Below, one piece after another: positions 54,278-62,474 of a DNA stretch of 64,000 bases (its first letter is position 1; the number at the start of each line of letters is the position of its first letter). Origin of the DNA: Paenibacillus antarcticus (GTDB lineage: Bacteria; Bacillota; Bacilli; Paenibacillales; Paenibacillaceae); the NCBI RefSeq assembly GCF_001637225.1, contig NZ_LVJI01000054.1, positions 251,824-315,823 on the forward strand, written 5' to 3'. The notes beneath the pieces are model-generated. The model worked only from the letters and a program-made list of their open reading frames with translations, was not told the origin of the DNA and did not search any database. Made by a program: the position numbers and the translations under genes.

Positions 54278-54517
54278 ATGAATTGTAAGTTAACATTACA
54301 ATCTCCCTCACCAGATATATTAAGAGCTCTAATAGATAATGAATGTAAGGTCATTTTAAAAGAAGTTAGATTGAAAGCACCATCTACAGAATGTATTGCT
54401 AAAAATGTAAATAAAACAGGATATTGGTACCTATATGTAGAATATTGTTATGATCGAGTGAAGCGGGTTGGTGAAAAAGATCTTATGAAGAAAATGACAA
54501 ACCGAGGTGAATCATGA
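54278..54517 (+). CDS. Small protein overlapping the amidase start
   Basis: 79 residues. It begins 15 nt after a strong terminator and has no ribosome site, but its stop TGA overlaps the amidase ATG (ATGA), and its last codons contain the amidase ribosome site (GAGGTG). The sequence (NCKLTLQSPSPDILRALIDNECKVILKEVRL, then KTGYWYLYVEYCYDRVKRVG) has four Cys and is not a family I know. The overlap favours a real translated frame; the lack of a start signal is against it. Confidence 0.4.
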   Translation: MNCKLTLQSPSPDILRALIDNECKVILKEVRLKAPSTECIAKNVNKTGYWYLYVEYCYDRVKRVGEKDLMKKMTNRGES

Positions 54518-56001
54518 AGAAATTTAGCTTTTTAATCCTGTTGTGTGTATTCTTTATTATCAGTTATCCGACTAAAGGGGAGGCTGCAGCGGTTCAGTCA
54601 AAGATCATTCTTGATAGCAAGGAAATAAGTATGCCTGCTAACGTCAAGGTTCATGTCGTAAATGAGAATGTAATGATCCCGATTCGTATCGTTGTTGAGA
54701 ATCTGAAATTTAAGGTAGATTGGGATCAAAAGTCACAAGGCGTCAAGATCCAACAAGATGCCAAGATCATATCCTTAAAGGTCAATCAACAAGAAGCGAC
54801 GGTGGATGGCAAACAAGTTGTATTAACTGCTGCACCACAAGTAAAGAACGAAACCGTGCTAGTTCCTATTCGTTTCGTGAGTGAACAAATGGGGATTTCA
54901 GTAAGCTGGGATAATCTTGATAAAACAGTTTATCTGACAAGTAGTACCAAGGATTCTATAGATGTTGGACAAGCAGACACAGTAGTAGAAACGCTACTAC
55001 CTATAACGGAAGTTCCAGAAGTTGATACTGAACCTATGGGTACAAATGGAAGTGGTCAGACAACGAATGCAGTAAATCATATTAATAGATTGAGCTTTGT
55101 AAACAACCAACTCATTATATCTTCAGATGGAGCTGTAATTCCTAAAATTTCCAGATTAACTAATCCCGATCGAATCGTAGTAGATCTACCCAATACAACT
55201 TTCGCTGATTCCTTTGGATCATTGCAACCTTTGGATGCTGGATTGAAAGGGATATTAGATATTAGTGGATATCCGAATATATCGGAAGTAAGGTATTCGT
55301 TGTTTACTCGTGATCCCTACCAGGTTCGAGTGGTCATTGCTCTGACACAAGCAAATGCATTTCAATTAATTACTGGTGTGGATTCAAATATGCTCGTAAT
55401 CGATTTGAATGTGACAGAAGACAGTACAGCAACGGTTCCTCCGATCATCGAGTCAGGTCGTAAGGTTGTAGTTATCGATCCAGGACATGGCGGAAGTGAT
55501 CCAGGTACAACTAGTATCACGAATAAGTATGAGAAGAACTTTAACTTGTCGTTAGCTCTGAAAGTCCAAGAACTTCTTCTAAAGGAGCCCAATATAGAAG
55601 TAGTAATGACGCGTGATAGTGACATCTACCCGACCCGTACTGAACGGGTGCAACTAGCAAATCAATTAAATGCGGATGTGTTTGTATCTATTCATGGGAA
55701 CAGTGTACTCGCAGCACCTCAAGTGAATGGAACGGAAACTTATTATTATCAAAGAAGTAGTAGTAAAGATCTTGCCAATATCATTCATAAGTATTTAATT
55801 AAAGCGATAGGTTTAACTGATCGAGGGGTTAAAAATGGTAGTCTACAAGTGATCAGAGAGACTACTATGCCTGCTGTATTATTGGAAGTTGGATTCCTAA
55901 GTAATCGCTCAGATGAACAAATTATGTCCTCAGATACTGTTCAGTATAAAGCAGCCCAAGCTATTGTAGATGGCATTAAAGAATATATGGGTGTTAAGTA
56001 A
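54514..56001 (+). CDS. Secreted N-acetylmuramoyl-L-alanine amidase with AMIN domain
   Basis: 495 residues. Signal peptide (1-25), copper-amine-oxidase-N-type stalk (SKIILDSKEISMPANVKV ... MGISVSWDNLDKTVYL, about 28-150), AMIN cell-wall targeting domain (NRLSFVNNQLIISSDG ... VRVVIAL, about 190-292) and catalytic Amidase_3. Zinc ligands are H325 in DPGHGG, Glu in KYEKN and His in SIHGN; the catalytic Glu is in LLEVGF. Cleaves the amide between muramic acid and the peptide in peptidoglycan. LytC/CwlD-like. GAGGTG precedes the ATG. Confidence 0.95.
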   Translation: MKKFSFLILLCVFFIISYPTKGEAAAVQSKIILDSKEISMPANVKVHVVNENVMIPIRIVVENLKFKVDWDQKSQGVKIQQDAKIISLKVNQQEATVDGKQVVLTAAPQVKNETVLVPIRFVSEQMGISVSWDNLDKTVYLTSSTKDSIDVGQADTVVETLLPITEVPEVDTEPMGTNGSGQTTNAVNHINRLSFVNNQLIISSDGAVIPKISRLTNPDRIVVDLPNTTFADSFGSLQPLDAGLKGILDISGYPNISEVRYSLFTRDPYQVRVVIALTQANAFQLITGVDSNMLVIDLNVTEDSTATVPPIIESGRKVVVIDPGHGGSDPGTTSITNKYEKNFNLSLALKVQELLLKEPNIEVVMTRDSDIYPTRTERVQLANQLNADVFVSIHGNSVLAAPQVNGTETYYYQRSSSKDLANIIHKYLIKAIGLTDRGVKNGSLQVIRETTMPAVLLEVGFLSNRSDEQIMSSDTVQYKAAQAIVDGIKEYMGVK

Positions 56002-56010
56002 AGAGGATTC

Positions 56011-56069
56011 ATTCATTGATACGGTTTTTTTAGTGTACGCAGATGACACTAAAGAAACCGTAATGAATG
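56011..56069 (+). terminator. Long hairpin after the amidase gene
   Basis: ATTCATTGATACGGTTT... pairs with its reverse copy ending AACCGTAATGAAT, with one small bulge and one mismatch. No T-run follows, so its role as terminator is not certain. Confidence 0.6.
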
Positions 56070-56260
56070 ATCGTTCAACATCTGATAACGGTGTAGTTAA
56101 TCATTAGATTCTACAATGTTAAATTTCATTCTTTCGCTTTACATTCTTCACTATATCGCCCTTTCCTCATGAATACTAGCATGGTAATAATAGTTATACT
56201 ATAGAAGATACATAGGGCTAGAAATGAACAATTCAATAGCGATAAGGGGATGATTACAAG

Positions 56261-56797
56261 TTGAGAAATAAAATATTAGTGGTAACTGGATTGGTTGTCA
56301 TTGTTTTTGGTATGTATATGGTGATAGGAAACTTTGATAGAAATGCCCCTAAAGAAATTGATGCGCAAAGTATTAAGCAAATGGTGCATGATTATAGTAC
56401 TGACATTTTAGAAGCTCAATCCGCTTCAATCACATCGAAGCAACTCATCGTAACCGATATTGATGAAAAAAAGTTAACCTACGACTTACCAGATAACGAG
56501 TTTTTCCTTTCCATTGCGCCATTCGTCGATCAAACGCATCCTTGCGCAACGCATAGCTTGACAGGCTGCCAAGGTGAAATGGTCGAACAAGAATTTAGTG
56601 TATCCATCAACGATATGGAAGGAAATGTGATCTTGGAAGATACATTGAAATCCCAATCTAATGGATTTATCGATCTTTGGCTTCCTCGAGACACCACATA
56701 TAACATTAAGATCGAGCAAGGCGGGAAACAGGCAGAATCCAAGGTTTCTACGTTCGAAAGCGATGACACATGCCTGACCACGATGCAATTAATTTGA
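56261..56797 (+). CDS. cueP: CueP-like copper-binding protein
   Basis: 178 residues, TTG start after AAGGGGAT. N-terminal membrane anchor (5-23) and an exported domain. The CueP pattern is intact: C95 and C103 in PCATHSLTGCQGE and C171 in DTCLTTMQL, the three Cys that bind Cu(I) in the Salmonella protein. There CueP guards the envelope against copper and feeds superoxide dismutase. No copper regulator or pump is encoded nearby. Confidence 0.9.
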   Translation: MRNKILVVTGLVVIVFGMYMVIGNFDRNAPKEIDAQSIKQMVHDYSTDILEAQSASITSKQLIVTDIDEKKLTYDLPDNEFFLSIAPFVDQTHPCATHSLTGCQGEMVEQEFSVSINDMEGNVILEDTLKSQSNGFIDLWLPRDTTYNIKIEQGGKQAESKVSTFESDDTCLTTMQLI

Positions 56798-56820
56798 AAT
56801 AGCATTTTCTTTGTGATATG

Positions 56821-56855
56821 AACAACTCGAACTAAAAAGTTCGAGTTGTTTTTTA
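56821..56855 (+). terminator. Rho-independent terminator of cueP
   Basis: AACAACTCGAACT and AGTTCGAGTTGTT are exact reverse complements with a 4-nt loop, followed by a T-run. Confidence 0.93.
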
Positions 56856-57040
56856 TTTTGTCTTTTTCCATATACTAGTCCACATAATAGCATTTGTACT
56901 TCACAGACCCGAAACATTCCACCCGTTCGTAACCCAATACATTCTTTCACGTATATAAAGGAATGAACATGATACGACGTATTTAATGTGACATGAATGG
57001 GTACATGTTTAACAATAATAGAATTTGAGGGAATCCACGT

Positions 57041-59425
57041 ATGAATAAGGAATTTACACAACAAGCTGATACATGGTATCGGCTGGCTGAACAAAAAGCT
57101 ACTCAATATTTTGCATTACTTGATATACAAATCAGGGAAAAGACTTATGTCCCTGCACTTACAGATGATTTTCGATTGTGGAAAAGTAAACATATTCATC
57201 AACAATCTTGGCTGTCCTTTTTTTCGTGGGGAAAGAGAAAGCCAAATTCGCGTGATTACCATAGGTATATTCAATGGCTGAATTATAGGGGTAAATTAGA
57301 AGATTACTTGGATCGAAGCGTTTCCTATATGTATATGAGGGATTTAGGTAAAGACATGAATTCTCCAGATACGAAGTCCAGAATTCAACGTCTAGTTGCT
57401 GACATCAAAAACCAATTAATTCATTCCTCTGCACCAAACCGGGGAGACCAGCCAGAATTCATGAGTCTTAACGGGTTGTATCGATGGGGACAGAAGGAAG
57501 GCATTGAAACTGCAGTAATCTGGGTGATCAGTAAACTTAAGAATGTATCCTCTAATATACCTAAGGAAATGAATGCGGAGCATGCTCAGCGCAAATTGAT
57601 CAAGATCATTATTGGGGTTATTCTACACGTGATGGAAGAGATGGACGAAGAAATATCGCAGGAAGAACGTTCCCGGAGACTGGATGAAGCCATCAGACTT
57701 GGTTATTCCTATGGACTGACTTATCCTTTTATCGACGATCTACTCGATTCAGGGGTCTTAAATAAGCAAGAGAAAGAACAATATTCCCAAATGATACGTA
57801 CCGCACTTCTCACTGGATCTATACCAGAATTGGAAGAGTGGGTGGGTAATAATAAGGATTTGATCCATTATGTACACGCCGAGCTTAGTGAAGCCTTTGA
57901 ATATATTAAGAGACATCAGCGAGCTGAAACACAGAATACATTTTTCGAGCAGTCTTATGTGTTTTTTCATTCCCAGGACATGGACCGTGTAAAAGATCTA
58001 TCGAACGCGAAATACACCAACGAAGAGTTGTATATACCGATCATCTTAAAATCCTCTTCTTCCCGGTTGATTGTCCGTACTGTCATTAGTGCACCCTTGG
58101 ATGAAGGGTTTGATCATCGAACATTTTGTTATGGTATTTACAACCAGCTAGCGGATGATTTTGCGGATATGTTTGATGATATGAAAGACGGGGCTGTAAC
58201 TCCGTATACTTACTATTTAAAATATCATACTCAGCGAACGGATCTGATCAATCCCTTTGAATTATACTGGGCGGTCATTTCCCATTTGATCCATAACGTG
58301 TATCACTCCGATGCCAAGACTCGTGAAGTAATACTGGATCGAGCCATCAATGGTCTAAAACGATGTAAAGAGCGCGTCGGTAATGAAAAATATAACGAGA
58401 TTATGGATATTTTCGCCTCGGGTAATCCAGAATTTAATCGTCTAGTGCAACAAATGGTACGAAAAGCGAATGATGTGGATTTCTTTGATAAACTGCTTCG
58501 GGATCAGATGGTGATCAATCTTAAAAACAGTCGAACGGAAAAAGAAGACTTTTATGATACGATCCAAACGGTTCGCCTGCAGATCAACAGCATGTTACCC
58601 ATTCACAAACATAAAGGGATTCCAGAAATGGAGCAACCTCTGATTGATGCTGCAAATTATAGTCTGGAAGGGGATGGGAAACGTATCAGGCCTATTTTGA
58701 CTTGGGTTATGGGCGTGAACGAATATGGACTACACGCTTCAGAAATCGTCCCGCTTCTGAGATCATTAGAATACATGCATACCGCTTCCTTGATCTTTGA
58801 TGATCTCCCATCTCAGGATAATGCTGCTACTCGTAGAGGGCGTCCAACGTTGCATCAGGTAGAAAATATTGCTACTGCCGAACTAACGGGATTGTTTCTA
58901 ATCCTGAGGGCCATTAAAGAACAAGCGTCTCTTGAGCATTACAATGCCCAAACAGTGCTCACTTTGATGCAATATTCTGCCGAAAAGACAGAAGAGATGT
59001 GTATGGGTCAAGCGATGGATTTGCAGTCAAAAGGAAAAGAACTGACAATAGATCAATTGAATATGATGTGCTTTTATAAAACAGGAATAGCTTTTGAGGC
59101 TTCTTTGATCATGCCTGCCATTCTCGCTGAAGTTAGAGAGCCGGAAATTGTAGCTTTAAAGAAATACGCCTATCACGCAGGAATTGCCTTTCAGATTAAA
59201 GATGATTTGCTTGATATCGAAGGTGATTTACTCTTACTGGGTAAGCCTACGGGCAAGGATGTTGAAAACAACAATTCGACTTTTGTCTCCATCCTTGGAA
59301 CTGTTGGTGCTCGGAAAGAAATGTGGGAACACTACTGCCTTGCTATGGAAGCATTGAAAGAGATGCCTCGTAACATCGTTTTTCTGAAACATTTAATGAA
59401 TTATATGATTAATCGAGACCACTAA
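57041..59425 (+). CDS. Tandem class I terpenoid enzyme: diverged domain plus polyprenyl synthase
   Basis: 794 residues. The C-terminal part (about 500-794) is a canonical trans-prenyl diphosphate synthase: GDGKRIRP (544-551), first Asp-rich motif D587-D588-x4-D593, RRGRPT, and second motif D721-D722-x-x-D725 (QIKDDLLD). The N-terminal 480 residues are helical and hold IDDLLD (231-236) and LADDFADMFDDMKDG (370-384) about 140 residues apart, a spacing like the two metal sites of a class I isoprenoid enzyme, but without GKRxRP. A terpene synthase or cyclase domain fused to its own prenyl synthase is therefore possible. Product unknown. GAGGGAA precedes the ATG. Monocistronic. Confidence 0.75.
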   Translation: MNKEFTQQADTWYRLAEQKATQYFALLDIQIREKTYVPALTDDFRLWKSKHIHQQSWLSFFSWGKRKPNSRDYHRYIQWLNYRGKLEDYLDRSVSYMYMRDLGKDMNSPDTKSRIQRLVADIKNQLIHSSAPNRGDQPEFMSLNGLYRWGQKEGIETAVIWVISKLKNVSSNIPKEMNAEHAQRKLIKIIIGVILHVMEEMDEEISQEERSRRLDEAIRLGYSYGLTYPFIDDLLDSGVLNKQEKEQYSQMIRTALLTGSIPELEEWVGNNKDLIHYVHAELSEAFEYIKRHQRAETQNTFFEQSYVFFHSQDMDRVKDLSNAKYTNEELYIPIILKSSSSRLIVRTVISAPLDEGFDHRTFCYGIYNQLADDFADMFDDMKDGAVTPYTYYLKYHTQRTDLINPFELYWAVISHLIHNVYHSDAKTREVILDRAINGLKRCKERVGNEKYNEIMDIFASGNPEFNRLVQQMVRKANDVDFFDKLLRDQMVINLKNSRTEKEDFYDTIQTVRLQINSMLPIHKHKGIPEMEQPLIDAANYSLEGDGKRIRPILTWVMGVNEYGLHASEIVPLLRSLEYMHTASLIFDDLPSQDNAATRRGRPTLHQVENIATAELTGLFLILRAIKEQASLEHYNAQTVLTLMQYSAEKTEEMCMGQAMDLQSKGKELTIDQLNMMCFYKTGIAFEASLIMPAILAEVREPEIVALKKYAYHAGIAFQIKDDLLDIEGDLLLLGKPTGKDVENNNSTFVSILGTVGARKEMWEHYCLAMEALKEMPRNIVFLKHLMNYMINRDH

Positions 59426-59449
59426 AATACGAAATAGAACGCAATTTAG

Positions 59450-59477
59450 AAGCCTGAATTTTCAGGCTTTTTTTTAT
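59450..59477 (+). terminator. Rho-independent terminator
   Basis: AGCCTGAA pairs with TTCAGGCT and is followed by a long T-run. It ends the terpenoid enzyme transcript. Confidence 0.9.
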
Positions 59478-59538
59478 TTTGTAAGTGTCATCGAATTGAT
59501 TAATACAGCATCTAATATTCACAGCAGTAGCAGCGGTA

Positions 59539-60216
59539 TTAACTGAAGCGGGAATGGAACTGCCAGATAAGCTCTCTACGGCTATTGACACCAGACTTGG
59601 TGAAAATGGATTTCAAATGATCCTGAACAGTGTAGGCTGAAATATGTAGATTCGTAGCTACTTCTTTCGTGGATAGTCCCCGAATCACCCCGTCTACAAT
59701 ATGCTGCTCCCGATCCGTCAGTCCGTATGCTTCTGCAATAATAGGAAGCATATCAGCGGGACTAGCGGGTTCGAAACTTATTATAAGTTGTATATGACCG
59801 TCGAAAGAGTTAAGCCTACTAGCACGAATGACTAAATAAGGTCCCTCGGACATACGAATACAAGCCTTAGCGATAGCCGAAGACTCGGATGTGATGTTGA
59901 GAGCTCGAATGCTCACAGCCCGGATTGGTCTAGGTAATATGTTACTTTCGATATGTTCCAATAACCTTAGTTTCTCTATCCATTGGTCCGCTTTAGGATT
60001 CGTAGAGAGTACCTCTAATTCATCAGAAATAACTGCAAAGCCAGAACCCGAACTGTCGTCCAATAATGTCTCATTCCCCATGGGTAGCGCAAGATGGAAA
60101 GCTCGCAATTTGGTTGCAATAAGAGGCACCAAAGATGCTATCCATTCACATTCCTCTTGCAAGAATATAGACTGATCCACATTTCTGTAAAGAGGAAAAA
60201 TGAACCATTTTATCAA
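59539..60216 (-). CDS. LuxR-type regulator, probably truncated at the 5' end
   Basis: 225 residues from a TTG codon. C-terminal LuxR helix-turn-helix is intact (LTDREQHIVDGVIRGLSTKEVATNLHISAYTVQDHLKSIFTKSGVNSRREL). Before it is a PAS-like region. As I recall, relatives in Paenibacillus carry roughly 140 more residues ahead of the LQEECEWIASLVPLIATKLRAF segment. Here the frame starts only about 18 residues before it, next to the ribosome site and start of the opposite-strand hydrolase, which leaves no promoter space. Likely a pseudogene remnant. Confidence 0.65.
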   Translation of the reverse strand: MIKWFIFPLYRNVDQSIFLQEECEWIASLVPLIATKLRAFHLALPMGNETLLDDSSGSGFAVISDELEVLSTNPKADQWIEKLRLLEHIESNILPRPIRAVSIRALNITSESSAIAKACIRMSEGPYLVIRASRLNSFDGHIQLIISFEPASPADMLPIIAEAYGLTDREQHIVDGVIRGLSTKEVATNLHISAYTVQDHLKSIFTKSGVNSRRELIWQFHSRFS

Positions 60217-60262
60217 GTATATCGTAATATATCATAGTTTGATAATTAAGGAGGTTTGTTTA

Positions 60263-62335
60263 ATGAAAAAAAGATGGATATGGATGCTGAGCGTTGCTAT
60301 TGCGGTAACACCGATTGTCCCAACAGCTGCGCTAGCTTCTAGTAGTGAAGTTGTAACAACAAATCAGGTACTGGCGAAGATCGCTTCTGAGAAAGCGGCG
60401 CTACTTACCGAAAAGTACGGTACGATCAGCGTACAGTATGCATTGATCGACAATGGCAAGATTACAGTGTCGGGCCAGACAGGCTTAAACGACATAGAAG
60501 GGAATATCCCTCTCACCAAAGAAACCATGTATGGTATCGGATCGACGAGCAAGATGTTTACGGCAGCTGCCGTCATGAAATTGGTAGATGTGGGCAAAAT
60601 CAATCTAGATACCCCCTTAGTGGAGTACATAAATGATTTCAAGATGATAGATGATCGTTATAAGCAAATTACGCCCCGAATGCTTCTGAACCATTCTTCT
60701 GGACTTCAAGGGTCGACTCTGGGTAATGCTTTTCTGTTCAATGATAATGACACGTATGCACACGATAATCTACTGGAGCAGTTGTCTACACAGCGTTTGA
60801 AAGCTGACCCGGGAGCATTCTCTGTTTATTGTAACGATGGATTCACTCTGGCTGAGATTCTGGTAGAAAAAGTAAGTGGAATGAAATTCACGGCATTCAT
60901 TCATCAAAATTTTACCCAACCGTTAGAAATGAACCATACGAAAACGTCACAAGACATATTAGAACCAAGCAAACTGGCTGGACTATATTATCCAGGGGTT
61001 CTTGAGCAGCTTCCGAATGAAACTATTAATGTAATAGGAACGGGTGGAATCTATTCTACTGCCGAGGATATGGTGCGTTTCTCGCAAATTTTCACAAAAG
61101 AAGAGAATGGTATCCTCTCAGACAAAGCGGCACGGACAATGGAACAAGAGGAATACAAAAAGGGGTTGTGGACCAAAGAAGCGGATAATTCGATTGACTT
61201 TGGGCTTGGCTGGGATAGTGTAAGGTTGTTTCCGTTTAACGACTATAAAATAAAGGGCCTCAGCAAAGGGGGAGACACGATTCTGTATCATGCTTCCCTT
61301 GTAGTGCTTCCAGAGCAGAACATGGCTGCTGCAGTTCTATCGTCAGGAGGTAGTAGTTCGACGAACGGACTTCTGGCTAACGAACTTCTTCTACAAGCTA
61401 TGAAAGAGAAGGGCACAATCAAAGACATTATACCGGAGAAATCATTCGTCATTCCTGTCAAGGCTGACATGCCTAACGACATCACAAAGTACTCCGGCTA
61501 TTATGGTACTACCAATCAACAAATTAAAGTTGCTATAAAGGATGGAGAGCTATCATTATCGGTACCTAGTATTCCCGAATATCCTGAACAAAAATATATG
61601 TACACCTCGGAAGGGTCTTTTGTTAACCCAGAAGGATCCTCGAAGATCAGTATTGTAACTGAAAAAAATGGTCGAACCTACCTGTGGAATAGAGAATATG
61701 CATCCGTTCCTGAGTTGGGACAATTGGCTCTATCTCATTATTTAGTTGAGAAGTTGGAGATCAATAAGCTATCTCAAGAGACAGAAGCTATATGGGCAAT
61801 GAGAGAAGGGGAAACGTATTACCCTGTGAGTGAGAAGTTCAGTTCTCTCATTTACATGATTATTAACCCAACAATCCAGATTACCCGTGCCAAAGATTTG
61901 AAAGGTTATCTAGGAGACAAAAAAATTACAGGCCCCGATACTGCTGAAAGCCAGCATCAAATTCCTGCCATGGGAAGCCGGGATACGGCTGAATATCGTT
62001 TTTACATGAAGGACGGTATAGAGTACCTCGAGGCAGCTGGAAGCTTGTATGTCAGTGAGGATAAAGTATTGCCACTCTATAATGGGAAACAATCTAAGGT
62101 AACTGTCCAAACGGATGGCAACGCCAGATGGTATAGCGTATCCAAAGCAGTTGAAGGTAAGAAGATGACCGTAGTGATGCCAGAACAAGGAGCATTTGCG
62201 GTATACGACGGTAAAGGAACATGCGTGAATTACTCCTTGATCAGCGGAAATAATGAAGTTGTTCTCCCTGAGAACGGAACGGTTGTATTTGCTGGTAAGG
62301 CTGGCTCTTCATTTAACATTTCGTTGAAGAAGTAG
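60263..62335 (+). CDS. Secreted beta-lactamase-fold serine hydrolase
   Basis: 690 residues from ATG 60263, right after AAGGAGG; the longer frame to 60200 lacks a ribosome site. Signal peptide (1-26, cut near ALASS). Penicillin-binding/class C beta-lactamase domain (about 45-400) with S94-T-S-K97, Y189-C-N191 and a KGG motif (LSKGGDT). About 290 further residues form beta-rich accessory domains. Probably an extracellular D-Ala peptidase or esterase, not a resistance enzyme. Confidence 0.9.
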   Translation: MKKRWIWMLSVAIAVTPIVPTAALASSSEVVTTNQVLAKIASEKAALLTEKYGTISVQYALIDNGKITVSGQTGLNDIEGNIPLTKETMYGIGSTSKMFTAAAVMKLVDVGKINLDTPLVEYINDFKMIDDRYKQITPRMLLNHSSGLQGSTLGNAFLFNDNDTYAHDNLLEQLSTQRLKADPGAFSVYCNDGFTLAEILVEKVSGMKFTAFIHQNFTQPLEMNHTKTSQDILEPSKLAGLYYPGVLEQLPNETINVIGTGGIYSTAEDMVRFSQIFTKEENGILSDKAARTMEQEEYKKGLWTKEADNSIDFGLGWDSVRLFPFNDYKIKGLSKGGDTILYHASLVVLPEQNMAAAVLSSGGSSSTNGLLANELLLQAMKEKGTIKDIIPEKSFVIPVKADMPNDITKYSGYYGTTNQQIKVAIKDGELSLSVPSIPEYPEQKYMYTSEGSFVNPEGSSKISIVTEKNGRTYLWNREYASVPELGQLALSHYLVEKLEINKLSQETEAIWAMREGETYYPVSEKFSSLIYMIINPTIQITRAKDLKGYLGDKKITGPDTAESQHQIPAMGSRDTAEYRFYMKDGIEYLEAAGSLYVSEDKVLPLYNGKQSKVTVQTDGNARWYSVSKAVEGKKMTVVMPEQGAFAVYDGKGTCVNYSLISGNNEVVLPENGTVVFAGKAGSSFNISLKK

Positions 62336-62379
62336 TTCATTGAATTGTTGGTTTAATCGTAGTAAAGGCTATTTTATAT

Positions 62380-62433
62380 AAAGAACACCGGTAACTTTGA
62401 GCAACCTCAAAAATACCGGTGTTCTTTTTTATT
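62380..62433. terminator. Bidirectional terminator
   Basis: AAAGAACACCGGTA and TACCGGTGTTCTTT are exact reverse complements, with T-rich flanks on both strands. It separates the convergent hydrolase and sensor kinase genes. Confidence 0.93.
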
Positions 62434-62474
62434 TGTATGAGCTTTAATGTCGTTAGTCGTAAATTACTTTTCAT

